Shown here piece after piece: positions 21,801 to 33,805 of a DNA stretch of 64,000 nucleotides (positions are counted from its first letter, which is position 1; every line of letters starts with the position of its first letter). Source of the stretch: Salvia splendens (taxonomy: Eukaryota; Streptophyta; Magnoliopsida; Lamiales; Lamiaceae); NCBI RefSeq assembly GCF_004379255.2, contig NC_056047.1, positions 26,984,293 through 27,048,292 of the forward strand, in the 5' to 3' direction. Made by a program: the position numbers and the translations under genes. Under the pieces are notes generated by a model. That model did not search any database and was not told the origin of the DNA. It saw only the letters and a list, made by a program, of their open reading frames with translations.

Positions 21801-23815
21801 ATGGCGAAGACCCCAGAAACAGAGCACCCAGTGAAGGCCTTCGGATACGCTGCCACTGACACTTCTGGAAGCTTCTCTCCCTTCAAGTTTTCCAGGAGGT
21901 ATGTTTTCTATCTGGGATTGTCAAAGATCACAACTTTTTGTTGATTTTTTGAAAAATTTGTAGTTTGGGATGTTTCTGAGGTTTGGATGTGTGGTGCAGG
22001 GCTACTGGTGAGACAGACGTGCAGCTCAAGGTTTTGTACTGTGGTGTTTGCCACTCAGATCTGCACATGGCCAAGAATGAGTGGGGCTTTACTCAGTATC
22101 CCCTTGTTCCCGGGTAAGACCATCTCCAGTTATACACTAAAACCTCCTAAAATAAGATACGTGTAATTTGCTCTAATGCTACTAAAAAACCAATCCCATT
22201 TTTAATTTTTGATTAAAAAATACCTATCACTTTTTCGAAGTTTGTGAGAGAAAAAAGGCATAATATAGATAATAATTTTTTAAGTTTGAGTTTAGTTTAA
22301 ATAATTGAAGTAAAATCATATTTGACTGGAGATTTACACTAAAATAAGTTTTAGTTTAGCGGAAATGGTTGGAGATGCTCTGAGAGATTGATTGATAGAG
22401 TTAGAGAGGAATACTTATTTTGCAAATCACTAATTATGACATCTTTCAATTGAAAATCATCTATTGCTTGGATCTCATCTTATGGAACAATTGTACTCCC
22501 TCCGTCCATGTGTAGTAAGGGTATTTCTTATTTTAATAAAATTTTGTCAAGTAAGTTAAGTAAATGGATAATAAAGTAGGAAAGGAAAAAGATAGAATAA
22601 AGTAAGAAATAGTAAAAAAATAAAGTAGAAAAGGAAAAAGATAGAATAAAGTAAGAAATAGTAAAGTAAGGTAGAAGAAAGTTGATTTTTGCTAAATATG
22701 AAATGACTCGACTACATTGGGATAATAGTTAATTAACCTTGTGTAGGCATGAGATTGTGGGAGTTGTGACTGAAGTTAGTAGCAAGGTGGAGAAGGTGAA
22801 GGTTGGTGACAAAGTTGGTGTCGGAGTCTTGGTTGGCTCGTGTCGCCAGTGTGATCAGTGCACCAATGATCTTGAAAACTACTGCCCCAAGCAGATACAA
22901 ACTTATGGTTTCCCTTATCTGGATGGCACCATTAACCGGGGAGGCTACTCCAATATCATGGTTGCGGACGAGCACTTCATCATCCGTTGGCCTGACAACT
23001 TCCCCCTAGATGCCGGTGCCCCTCTCCTGTGTGCCGGCATCACAACATACAGTCCACTGAGGTACTTTGGACTAGACAAGCCCGGGCTAAGAATTGGTAT
23101 CAATGGACTTGGTGGGCTAGGGCACGTTGCTGTCAAATTCGCTAAGGCTTTTGGAACGAAGGTTACAGTTATCAGCACGTCGCTTAGCAAGAAGAAGGAA
23201 GCTATTGAACGCCTTGGTGTGGATGAGTTTTTGGTTAGTCGCGACCCGGAGCAGATGCAGGTGAAGGAAGATATTGGATTTCATGTATTTATTCGTCCAA
23301 AAAATATCTTTAACTTGTTGAAAGTAAACCCTTTTTGTATGTCTGTTTTCTGCTTGGTAGGCTGCTGTTGGCACACTAGATGGCATCATTGACACCGTCT
23401 CCGCGTCCCATCCAGTTGTGCCGTTGCTGAGCCTGCTGAAGCCAAACGGGAAGCTCATCGTGGTTGGTGCACCAGAGGCTCCCCTGCAGCTGCCTGTTTT
23501 TACCTTGATCCAAGGCTAGTGGCATTGCGTTGCGCAATCTTAGTTGTTTCTGTTTCAATCCGAGCAACGCCTTTTGGTAAAATTTGAGTATAACATTTTC
23601 ATGAGATGGCAGGTAGGAAGACGATAGCTGGGAGCGGGATAGGAGGGATGAAGGAGACGCAGGAAATGATTGATTTCGCTGCCAAGAACAACATACTAGC
23701 GGATGTGGAGGTAATACCGATAGACTACATAAACACCGCTATGGATCGGCTGTTGAAATCCGATGTGAAGTACAGGTTCGTGATCGATGTTGAGAACTCG
23801 TTGAAACCCGAGTAA
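21801..23815 (+). CDS. CAD-family / 8-hydroxygeraniol-dehydrogenase-like alcohol dehydrogenase
   Basis: Five exons: 21801-21898, 22000-22113, 22747-23260, 23361-23514, 23613-23815, totalling 1083 nt and 360 residues, the normal family length. It is a zinc-dependent NADP(H) medium-chain dehydrogenase, presumably cytosolic (no signal peptide). Catalytic zinc ligands: Cys50 (GVCHSDLH), His72 (GHEIVG), Cys166 ([12 protein letters not shown]). Structural zinc: Cys103, 106, 109, 117. Cofactor loop GLGGLG at 191-196. The C-terminus has [20 protein letters not shown]. Wording is closest, from memory, to 8-hydroxygeraniol dehydrogenase and ELI3/mannitol-dehydrogenase-like CADs. The Trp that marks lignin-dedicated CADs (W119 in AtCAD5) is Gln122 here, so a lignin role is less likely. 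Substrate not provable from sequence. The last intron has a GC donor. The gene is intact; the copy after the gap is the same locus. Confidence 0.93.
22494..22727. mobile_element. MITE in intron 2 of the dehydrogenase gene
   Basis: The left end TACTCCCTCCGTCCATGTGT and the complement of the right end (about TATTATCCCAATGTAGTCGAG) are imperfect inverted repeats. TACTCCCTCCGTCC is a classic Stowaway-type end. Interior AT-rich with GATAGAATAAAGTAAGAAAT repeats. It accounts for over a third of the 633-bp intron. Confidence 0.65.
23515..23612 (+). other. GC-AG intron (intron 4)
   Basis: The exon ends CCAAG and the intron starts GCTAGT and ends GGCAG. If GC were not used, the reading would run into the TAG immediately after. 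Splicing here restores the conserved text [15 protein letters not shown], so the donor is well placed by protein similarity. Confidence 0.85.
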
Positions 23816-24187
23816 GAAGTAGCCCAGAAAATGGCTTGATCTTGTTCCATCTTTTAGTATGAATAATAATGTAGACTGGCATTTTGGGCCATGTTATTGA
23901 TGGTGAATTTGAGGTTGTGATCAATCTATTTTCTGTCAGATTTAATGTTTTGGTGATACATTTTGAACTCCTTTGTTATATGCTATGTTGTACTTTGGTA
24001 TGCAGCTCTGAGTTTAGCACACTTCCATTTTAAAAAAAAATTATTTCTAATAAAATGGAGCATATTCTCCACTAATAATATTCAAACCATTTTTTCTTTT
24101 TATATCTTTCATATTTTATTAATTTTGTATTTACATTTGTATTGTTCCCAAATTCTCTATTTTTAAGGGATGGACGGGGTATAGTAG

Positions 24188-24460
24188 TACTCCTTCCATC
24201 CCATAAGAATATGGGTGGATGATATGACACGAGAATTAAGATAAAATTGATAAATAAGATAGATGAAGAGAAAAGTAGTTAAAGTAGTGTTAGTGGATAG
24301 TCAGATTCATATTATTATTAGTGTTTTGATTGAAGTATAAGTTGTAAATCACTTGATATATATGATAATATATTGGGATAATTTTCCATAAATGAAATGA
24401 CCATATTTTATGGGGCGGACGAAAATGGAAAGTGTACATATTTATGGGAAGGATGAAGTA
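24188..24460. mobile_element. Stowaway-like MITE, 273 bp
   Basis: Ends TACTCCTTCCATCCCATAAG and, reversed, TACTTCATCCTTCCCATAAA pair as terminal inverted repeats with TA boundaries. Lies about 370 bp after the dehydrogenase stop codon. Copy after the gap: 45343-45615. Confidence 0.8.
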
Positions 24461-24520
24461 TATAGTATTCAAAAAACAATTGACGATAAAAATTTGTGGA
24501 ATTGTAGAAAACTAAACAAA

Positions 24521-24734
24521 TTTCCTCCATTTGTTTCATGTTACCTCTAAGATGACTCACGTTCCTTTTTGGTTTGTCCAAACTAAGATGACCCCTTACT
24601 AAAAATGGAAACACTTTTCTCTTTACTTTATTCCTTCTCTTACTTTACTCTCTCCACTTCACACACAAAATAAAGTTGCATAAAATTCTGTGCCGCCCAA
24701 GGAAGGGGTCATCTTACTTGGGACGGAGGAAGTA
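24521..24734. mobile_element. MITE, AAGATGAC type
   Basis: The right end, reversed, reads TACTTCCTCCGTCCCAAGTA then AGATGACCCC; the left end TTTCCTCCATTTGTTTCATG then TTACCTCTAAGATGAC is a diverged match. The same family recurs at 29837-30047. Confidence 0.65.
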
Positions 24735-25830
24735 CTACTTATATTTTAAGTAGAATTATGATATTTTATTAATGCTACATGTTAGAGTTAATTAAATGAT
24801 CTCTTATTACTTAAATAATTAATTTGATAATATTATAAATTCAATCTCAAATTTAATATATCTAAAATAAAAATTTGTGAATAATATGAGGATGAAGTAT
24901 TAAAGATTTAAAGTTCAAACCAAAAGTTTCGAACCTTTTAAAATACTACACTCTACTCCTGATCGCTATATGAGACAAGTGGTAATCAATCGGCTGTTTA
25001 AAATAAAATATAGCAAAAAAAAACCTAATGTTAATTATTTGGCTCCTAACTTTGGCTACCAGAAATTTAATACACCACCTATATATGATTATGCTTATGG
25101 GTATGGACCATTATTGATATTTATGGCATCAATATTGATCACCCTGAACGGTTTGGCCCACAAAGACCTTGCCCTTTAAATGGTGATTGGTGATGGACGA
25201 AAAATGGCTTTTCTAGCTGAAATGTGGGTTCATTTATTTATTATTGCTAATTTTTTTACAATTAGAATAAATATGCTCTATTTTACGCAGCTACATGCCT
25301 ATAATCTTTTGTTGTTTGTTCAAGTTTGGACTTGATTATTTAAATTCACAAAAGAATAATTATTCGATTAAAGGTGTATATTACGTACAAGTTTGGGCCA
25401 TTTAAATGTAACCATATTAATTACTAACACAATGAGGAGTATTTGGTGTCACTTGATACCACAATGAAATATTAATACCATAGGCGAATGAGAGAGAAAA
25501 CAATGAAATAAATTAAAAGATCCCAATCCAAAGTTTGGACCATTTATTCGGATGCTATATTTGTATACAATCATATAGCTCAATAATACTTTTGTTGTTT
25601 TGGAAAGAGTTAAAAAGAGAGGGTGATGAAGTGATTAAATAGGGAAGAAAACAGTGTGATAGTCATATGGAAAGGAAGTTAGAGAAGAAGGTGGAGATTG
25701 TTCATAAATCCACCCTCTGACTGTGATTCCATCACCACACCATTCATCTCTTGTCCGATGGAATTTTGAGTTAATAACACGTTTTCATATTGACCGGAAC
25801 TAGCACACCATCACCGGGTAATATTGTAAC
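24735..25830. other. Intergenic, no gene seen
   Basis: AT-rich sequence. A 69-codon ORF at 24970-25179 has no recognisable domain and atypical composition. No RNA gene or clear repeat. Confidence 0.5.
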
Positions 25831-25835
25831 AACTT

Positions 25836-26339
25836 TGTTAAGAGTATTTTGAGCTGATACAAACACTCCAATGAATCAATGAGTTCAACGGAGGCACTTA
25901 GAGGTTGGCAATAGAAGGATCAATTACAACGAGCAAGAAGCCGTTGCATGGAGCAGTTGGAGATCAGTTACACCAACTGATCTTACTCTATCTTACACTC
26001 CCTATAAATATTGCCGTAATCCAAAGAGCTCATTAAGAAGAAACGAGAGAAAGAAATCAGCTGAGGGATCATAACAACAATCTATGGCTAGAGTGAGAGA
26101 TACACACTATCTTTGTGAGGAACTAGCTTGTATAGTCTTCGGTGTGATATGAGTTCATATGCGAAGAGGGAGTAGCTTGTTCTTGAGTGTGTGATCTTGT
26201 TGTATGATTGTAGTTCTTGATCGTGATTGAAGTAAATCGATTCGTTATTCTCCCGTGGACGTAGGCTTACGCCGAACCACGTATATCCTCGTGTTCTTGT
26301 TGTTCCATTTCGTTTTTGCTCCGATCTCGATTTCCAACA
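25836..26339 (+). repeat. Solo copia LTR, 504 bp
   Basis: Starts TGTTAAGAG and ends TTTCCAACA, with a perfect 5-bp duplication AACTT on both sides (25831-25835, 26340-26344). A TATA box (CTATAAATATTG near 26000) and the typical copia R/U5 text CGTGGACGTAGGCTTACGCC (about 26256) are present. No internal region remains, so the element was lost by LTR-LTR recombination. Strand inferred from TATA direction. The ORF across its 3' end is incidental. Confidence 0.88.
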
Positions 26340-26344
26340 AACTT

Positions 26345-27720
26345 GGTGTGTGTTTTCCGTTGGCTGTTGAGCCTGCTAACCCAAGTTGTTGTGCAGTGCC
26401 CAAGTTTGAGAACAAAATTCGATTATCAATCAAACCAATAATAACACTTGTTATTTTGGTTAAAAGAAACATATGCATGCATAAAAAGATAATTAATGTG
26501 GCAAATATATGGTGGCTAAATTAAGGAAAAACTCACTTGAATTCATTTGATATCTATTCGACGACGATGGAGAGTATTGGCATACCCTACTATTAAACTG
26601 TTTTGTTAAGTGTCTACAGTTTATTAGTACATGAAGTATGTAATAGTCCTTGGATCTGCGGTTACACATTTTATTTGTTGAGTGGTGTGCTTTGATCTTG
26701 TCCAACGTTTTGCCTCCCAAAGGAGGATTAAGACAGGGATCTACGTTGGGTACATCATAAGATAAATGAAAATGGTAGTTGAGCCAAGAATGAGATTCAT
26801 TCCTCGATTAAAATTTCGAGAGAACACTCAAATTCTCTATATTACTTGACCATTAAGTCACGCCAATGCAAAGATATACTCAATTAAAGTAATTGAATAT
26901 GATCAAAATGAGCCATTTAATAAAGATGAGATAAAGTGATTGAACTATTTGGATGACACATGACAAATCTTAGGCTCAATCAGATGGTTCGTGAATGAAA
27001 GGATATTACTATAAACTTTGTGTAAAGGCTTGTTTACCGAATTCACGTAAACGTCCTTCATATATCGAGCTACGCTGCCAACGCAGTATAGGAGTTTTGT
27101 GCAGACTTCAATTAGATCGTCGTCGATAATGAGGGCCTAAAGGGTCACACTATATGTGTATTTTGATCCGGTCAAGGGACAGAATTGGAACTGCGTATTA
27201 TATTTAATGCTAGTCCAAGTAGGAGATTGAAAAGAAATGAGCTAGAATTAGATTAATATGAATTAAGTAATTATAGTTGGGCTACAATTATATTAATTCA
27301 TGAGCCCAACAATCATAGAGCTCAAGTGACTTTTCAATTGTCTGACTCTTCATCTACTGGATAATAACTATTTATTCTTCATTGTGGAGAATAAGAGTGT
27401 GGGAATTAGCGTAACAGTAGAGAGAACATAGAGTCACATAATAGAAAATACGTAAAGCTTCGTAGAGAGAATTCCTAGCTTTCTTCTACAGAGCAATTGT
27501 ACCCGGATAGTTCCTGCATCGGATTGGATTGCACGTGGACGTCGATAGTAGTGGATTTAACTTGCAGGATTCAATCAATCGAAGAAAACAACACAACAAG
27601 TAAGATTTAATTTTGTTGTGTTTACTGCTCAATGTGCAATATCTATTATGAACCTAGATCTGTTATTCTTGTATGCTATTTCCGCTCGCTCATTAGATGA
27701 ATACAATAATACCCAACGGA
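26345..27720 (+). repeat. Copia 3'-end/LTR-like remnant
   Basis: Near 27207-27228, GTCCAAGTAGGAGATTG resembles the tract before copia 3' LTRs. The following 490 bp include GCACGTGGACGTCGATAGTA, typical of copia R/U5. No protein domain survives and no boundaries or duplication could be fixed. A CT microsatellite lies at 27727-27750 and an inverted repeat TGTGCTCTCA/TGAGAGCACA at about 27838-27905. Confidence 0.35.
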
Positions 27721-28271
27721 AATAAATCTCTCTCTCTCTCTTCTCTCCTCGTTAAAATATCCAACTACCTTTTTTTCTCTATACTTACTCCACCAGGCAT
27801 GGATCCCCTACTTGTTCCCTCCACAGCAGAGGGTGTTGTGCTCTCATAGTCGCAATATTGTATTTATTAAATAAAATATTAAAATATTTGGGTTGTGAGA
27901 GCACAAATCCATGTGGTACTCCACCTAACCACTCCTAAAATTTCGTGTCACTCAAAAATGTGGATATCTTGAGTGGCTGAGGGAGTACTTTCTGTAGAAG
28001 GACTTTTCTAACTTAGGTCATTTGACTCACAACTTTCACAAAGGTTTTTCTTGGTTGATCAATTTAGGAATAGCTAAGTCACAGGGTCTTCATATATAAC
28101 TTAAAATTCCTGAAATAATTGTTCATCAATAAAACACAAAATCTTAGTTAAGTAACACCACCAACACTAAACTTTTTATATTTTATGTTTCTTTCTCTTT
28201 TCTTATTTTTACTAAAAGCGACATGGTTTAACTTCAAGCCTAAAATACATTATACAAATAATACAGTATAA

Positions 28272-29550
28272 TGATAAGGCCTATTTCATGCATCGGTTTA
28301 GGGGTAAAATGTATGCTACTTGATCAGTTTATCCCGCAAAGCAAGTGTTAATTTTGCAGGAATGTCGCTTGACCAAAGGCAACAAGGCCATGCTGACCAA
28401 GCTGGAAAAAAAGGCCAAAAATCGCGAGGGTTGATCAAAGGGGCGATCAAGCAGTTAGACGGGGGACCACTGCATTCCAGAAGAAAGACACGTGGGACTG
28501 ATGCGCTGGATGGCGATCATCAAGTACTGCATTCTAGAAGGGGACACGTATTGATGCGTAAGACGCAAGGACGAAGCCGAATCCCCATTCCGTTATTGAA
28601 TAAGGGCACGTGTCAATCGATGAGGCGTTCAATCCCAGCAAGGACGAATATTCGCTGCCAAAGTTGTTATCCTAGCTGGAGATTGCTGCGAGGAGCTTAT
28701 AAATAGAGGATGCAGCGCCATTAAAAAGATCTTCCTCCCACTTCTAGCTTAGTTTTTCTCTTTAGTTTAGTTTTCCTCCTGTCTCCAAGTTCTTACCCAG
28801 TTCCAAAATTGCCTAGTTAGATAATAGAGATGGTCAGTTAGAAGGAGAGCGATCAAAGGGAGCGCGACAGAGAATTCAATATCTGTTCGGCGTTGTCTCA
28901 AGTTTCCAACCGAGAGCTTCTCGGCTTTACTCGCTTTCCAACTTCAGTTGTTCAAGTTTAATTCTGTGTTGTTTCGTAGTTAAAGGATCTCGCTTGTATT
29001 TCGCACGCTCCAGTTCTGTGTTTGGAATCTTTTATAAAACCGTAGTTATTTTGTTTTTGGCATCTTTTCTACTGTTCCAGTTTAGCTTTAACTTTAAAAT
29101 CTTCGATCTAGTGTTTAACTATGTTGAATGAAAAAGTGATTTGTAGTTCCGAAGCATGTTTAGGTAGTTAAGTCTTTTATTTGAGATTATCGCTTACTTG
29201 ATCCGTCAGTTGTTTTCCAGCATGATGAGTTATACTTGATCCAGTAGTTAGTTTACATTCCGCCTAGCTTAATGCAATAGTTAAAACTTCCAATTTAAAG
29301 CGTGGCAGCAGCCGACCCCTATTCACTATTCACACACTCAACGCACCGGTTTCTCTGTGGAATCGACTCCATACTTGCCGCTTTATTGTTAAAGTAGTGC
29401 ACGTCTGGGAGTTATAAATATATTTGGGTGGAGCGAGAGAGAACACCTTGATCAAGTGGCAACGACATTTGCTAACTGATCCACTCGGTTCGGTTATCTT
29501 CCATATAGCTTGATCCATCTGCGCATATATCTCCGTCTCGCGTCCCACCA
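28272..29550 (+). repeat. Solo Athila-type LTR, 1279 bp
   Basis: Starts TGATAAGGCC and ends CGTCCCACCA, with a TATAA duplication at 28267-28271 and 29551-29555. It belongs to the same LTR family as 3109-4430 (shared TGCTACTTGATC, ACACGTG boxes, AGCTTATAAATAGAGG and AAAGCGTGGCAGCAGCC) but is diverged and has only one copy of the unit that is duplicated there. No internal region, so a solo LTR. Confidence 0.92.
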
Positions 29551-29836
29551 TATAACATAAAAATTAAAGTAATTAAAAAAGGTAAATAATAGAGCATAAC
29601 ATCAAAATTCAAAATATTTTAAATATAAACAACCTAATATCTAAAAATGAAAATGGAGTGCAAATAATTAAAAAAAACAAAATTTGAGTGTAGAAATTGA
29701 AGTTAAGAGGACATATAATTACCACGTAGATAAATAATAAAAATAACTACTACATAACTGAAAGAGTCCAAACATAACTAAAAAGTATTAAAGTGTGAGT
29801 GCATAGATAAAAAATAGTAGTGCAAATAATTACTAC

Positions 29837-30047
29837 TACACCCTGTCCCATTGAAGATGACTCACTTTAATTTTTTTTTGGTTTTTTCCAATCAAGATAA
29901 CTTATTACTAAAAATATTCTTTACCTTTTCTTTCTACTTTATTTCCTCTTTTTTACTTTACTCTCTCCTTTTCACACAGAAAATAAAATTGCAAAAATTC
30001 CCGTGTTGCCCAAAGAAAGGGTCATCTTCCTTGGAACGGACGGAGTA
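29837..30047. mobile_element. MITE, AAGATGAC type
   Basis: TACACCCTGTCCCATTGAAG at the left and, reversed, TACTCCGTCCGTTCCAAGGA at the right form inverted ends with TA boundaries. Related to 24521-24734. Copy after the gap: 50996-51205. Confidence 0.75.
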
Positions 30048-30327
30048 CTAAATAACTTATAATTTAAAAAGTGTCAAACATAACTAAACAACAAATCGAA
30101 TTTTGATTTTTTTGAAATTTATGTAAAACAGGAATAAAACTAAATATATAAATTGAAACAAACAACGTTAAATATGTGTCAAATGAAAATGATGCTGGCA
30201 TAAGGAGCTTACATAAGGTAGGTAGCATACCAATCCTCGTAATTTAGTATCTCATGTTCGCACCTAAAGAAATCTTCGCTAAAAAGTAATGATAAATTTA
30301 CATAAATCTATAGGTTTGTGATCAAAT

Positions 30328-30546
30328 ACTAATTTTTTGTAGTAATAACTAATAACTAAATATCAATATTGTATGTTAAAAATATCAACACAAAGATATA
30401 AATTTGTCAATCTTTCTTGTGTTGATAAATTATGTCTTTGTATTGATATTTAAATTTGCATGTTATATTGATATAATTATGTTTTTGTGTTGATAATTTT
30501 AAAACATAGCATTGATAGTTATTAGTTATTACTGTAAATAGTTAGC
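30328..30546. mobile_element. Inverted-repeat element, 219 bp
   Basis: Long arms: ACTAATTTTTTGTAGTAATA then ACTAATAACT on the left, and the complement of AGTTATTAGTTATTACTGTA then AATAGTTAGC on the right; pairing continues inward through ATCAACAC/GTGTTGAT. A folded, non-coding MITE-like element. Copy after the gap: 51485-51703. Confidence 0.7.
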
Positions 30547-31060
30547 ACCCTAGTCCAACCCTAAATGTATATACTTAATTAATTGGGACAATCTTGTCAA
30601 TTTATTCACTTTAAAAATTAAGGGAGTTGTCGATTTAAATACACTTTCATTTACATAATAACCCCTCGCACTTAATTAAGCTAGGAAGGAATAACAAGTC
30701 TTTCAACTCAATTTCAGGAGAAAATGAGTTATCTTTTTCTAATAAATTTTAAGTAAATAATTTTACATTGTGTTTTTTCTAGTTATAAAAGGAAATATGG
30801 AAGCAGATTAAGAAAAATAAAAATAAGGAGTAACTAAAAAGACATAGAAAAAACTAGTGATTAAATTAAAACGTATTAAATGGAAATTGATTTTCGAAAA
30901 GCATGATAATATAGTATTATAAAACTATTTTATTTAGGATTAATTTGCTAGTTTATATTAACCCCTTTTGCTTACTATTCACGGGTTTTATTTAGTTACA
31001 ATTCTTATAAACTTCATTTTTCCAAAATTTATTAAAAATTATTTTTTTCCGAAAGTTAAT

Positions 31061-31316
31061 TACTCTCTCCGTCCATGAAATATTGTTCAAGTTTGACTCG
31101 GCACGAATTTTAAGAAATTTGAAGAAAAATGAATTGAAAAAGTTAGTGCAACGAGCGTCCCACAATTATATATTAATTTTATAATAGAATGTGAATGTAA
31201 AGAGTTAATGAAAAGTGAGGTCCATTTATCAAAAATAGAAAAAAGGAAAGTAGACAACTTTTCATTGATGGACAAAAATGGCAAAATTGGACAACATTTC
31301 ACGGCCGGAGAGAGTA
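31061..31316. mobile_element. Stowaway-like MITE, 256 bp
   Basis: Ends TACTCTCTCCGTCCATGAAA and, reversed, TACTCTCTCCGGCCGTGAAA; TA boundaries. Non-coding; the ORF inside is incidental. Copy after the gap: 52219-52474. Confidence 0.85.
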
Positions 31317-31935
31317 GTTTCTAGTCTTTATTAAATTTTCGGCGCCTCCACCCTCCTCCGCCTCTTCTTTTTCACAATTAAAATAAATCTAAGATTTTTG
31401 GTTTTATCTGTTACAAGTTGTTTGTGATTTTCGTTTTTCATAATATTGAACCTATATTATCCTTTTTGTTTGTGTTTAAAGAGCACCCTTAGATAGGACA
31501 AGCATTCGACTAGCCAATAGATAGTGAATAAGCTGAGGCTTGAAATTGAGCTAAAAAAAGCATTCGATTCTCTTAAAAGTGTGTACTGTGATCACCTGAC
31601 TAAGATGTTTGGGATTCTTTTTAACAATAATTAGTGCTACTGTGAACAGTGCAAGTACAATATACATCTTGCTTTGGTAAGGGTGGATTTTTATCATGCT
31701 TGTTTGTAGTCAGTAAGATTTAATAAATGTAAACGGAGTAGTTTTTTAGATCGATGATGAATAATTGAAGTAAGATGGTGAGTATATATTTTTGGTGATT
31801 TTCTCTCATGCCATCTCTTGCATTCTTGTTGCATGCTTAGGAGAGAGAAGACTAGTTAGTGAATGAGAATACTACATGACAATAGGTATCATGTGTTCTT
31901 TAGATAAGATAGCACTTGTTGAGTTCATATCTATA
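31317..31935. other. Intergenic, no gene seen
   Basis: AT-rich sequence between a MITE and an LTR; nothing recognisable. Confidence 0.5.
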
Positions 31936-33459
31936 TGACGAGGCTCATTTCATGCATGTGTTCCGTGGCAAAACTGCACTCAAATTCATGAACTAGCGTC
32001 TATTTTTGAGTCAGGTGTGTGTGAAATCCGCCATTTTCAGAAGAAAGAACAAATCAGTTGGGCGGAGGAACGGATCAAGAAAAGAAGGCAAAAACTGCGG
32101 CATTGAGTTGATCAAGTCAAAAATCAAGCGGAGCCAGCAGGAGTTCTACATTGAAAGATATATCTGAAGACCCCACCACCAATTGTGTACGGCAGGGACA
32201 ACATTTCAGAGAGGTGGTACCCTAGGGATCAGAGCCCTGCGCCTCTCTATATAAAGGAAGCCCGACACAAGAAAAAAGGAGTCCCAGCCGTAGTTGTAGT
32301 TAGAAGGGGAGTCTCACAAGCTTTCTTTGCTAGAATTTCTTTAGGAATTCAGCTCTCTTCTAGGGCTGAAATCAGAGCTCATTTCACTTCATCTTCTTGA
32401 TTCCTTTGCACTCACACATTTGGTCCTAGCTTAGTTTAGTTTAGTTGGTATTTGGTATTATTTCTTGCATTTTTAGCTTTCGGTTATGTATTCCACTCCG
32501 AGAAGAGGGGATGAGACAATTTCCTGTTTTCCTTGTTTGTTTTCTGTTTACCTTTGATGTTATTGACATTTTGATAGTTTTGATTTAGTAAATCTGAAGT
32601 TATGTCTCCACTTTCAGCTTCTGCGTTCTGTTTCATGCATGATATTTCTTATACGCTTTCGGTTTCCATTTTATTTTGCATATCTTAGCTCATAAATGTC
32701 TTGTTCTGTTTTGATTTGGTCAGACCTGATGTTTTATGTTTGAAAGTGTTTAGGATGTTTAGATCTAGTAGTTTATGTTTCTGCATGAACATGGGTTAGT
32801 TTTCTTGTTCACGTAGTTGTAGCTTAGATCTTAGGAGTAGATTTAATTTTATGAGTTGTCCTGATATTTCGTCTTCCTTTTCTTTTTAGATATGTTCTGT
32901 ACTCTACTTTCCATGTTGATTTTGTGAAGAAGATGAAGTTGTTAGAAAGTTTTTACTTTACAGTGCTTTTTGCAGGGGACTGACAGTCTCCGTTTATTCT
33001 GTTTGTCAACTTATGGAAAGTTCAGTTAAGTTGATCAAATAGACTAGTTAAATTTTGATGAGTTGATCAGTTTAGATAGTTTACTTTTCCCAAAGTCAAG
33101 TAGTTTAACTTAACCTACCCCCTAGAAGCGCGGGCAGCAGCCATCCTCAAGTCGTGTCATGCACACAAATCGCCTAACGCCTCATCTCTGTGGGATCGAT
33201 CCTTACTTCCTTCCCTATACTAGTTAATAGTATTAGTGGGTTAAGGTTTTGAAAACACACTTTTTAGATCTTCGGTTCTTCTCACTCGAGTCGGAGTAAG
33301 TCGAGTTTATCAGCCTGAGCTTTTAGTGGATCCGCCCGCGTTTTGCAGGTAGCAGGCATATATATGCTGGCTGGATCAGTTTGACCCTTCAATTTGAGCA
33401 AGCCACAACGATATACCAAAGAAATGAGAAGAATAGAGAGTGAAAAGTCTAGCTTTTCA
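31936..33459 (+). repeat. 5' LTR of second Athila-like element (C)
   Basis: Starts TGACGAGGCTCATTTCATGC and ends about TTTTCA, 2 nt before the primer site. TATATAAA is at 32248-32255. The family differs from the LTR at 3109 but shares the start and the GCAGCAGCC...CTCTGTGGGATCGA block near the 3' end. No 3' LTR partner is in the window. Confidence 0.82.
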
Positions 33460-33461
33460 AA

Positions 33462-33479
33462 TGGCGCCGTTGCCGGGGA
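33462..33479 (+). promoter_or_regulatory. Primer binding site, tRNA-Asp type
   Basis: Identical 18-mer to 4434-4451, fixing the LTR end and the Athila/Tat-type assignment. Confidence 0.9.
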
Positions 33480-33805
33480 TGATAGCGTTTACCCTACATT
33501 TGTTGTGAGACACCTTGGGTATAAATATTTTGATATCTTCTTAGTTTCTTTTTTTTATTTTCTGTTTAGAGACAACTCAGGAAAAAAATCTGTGAAGAAT
33601 CAATGTCCTTATCTATGTGGATCAAACATTTTCCCTGCTGGTGTGAATCAAGGGAATTACTGGAGCAATGGAACACATAAATGGGCGGAGCGTCTCAAGT
33701 TTTATTTTAAAATTTTAGTTTAAATTTTGTAACTAAGCTTTTTGTTGTTTTCTGTTTACCCCATTTCGAAGGCACCGAGTCCATGAGGCAAGAAGAAGAA
33801 GGAGT

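Noticed and set aside
24970..25179. 69-codon ORF after the dehydrogenase gene
   Set aside because: No domain, no supporting context, AT-rich surroundings; identical after the gap only because the block is duplicated.
33394..33723. 109-codon ORF
   Set aside because: It spans the end of the LTR and the primer site of element C and matches no family; chance frame.
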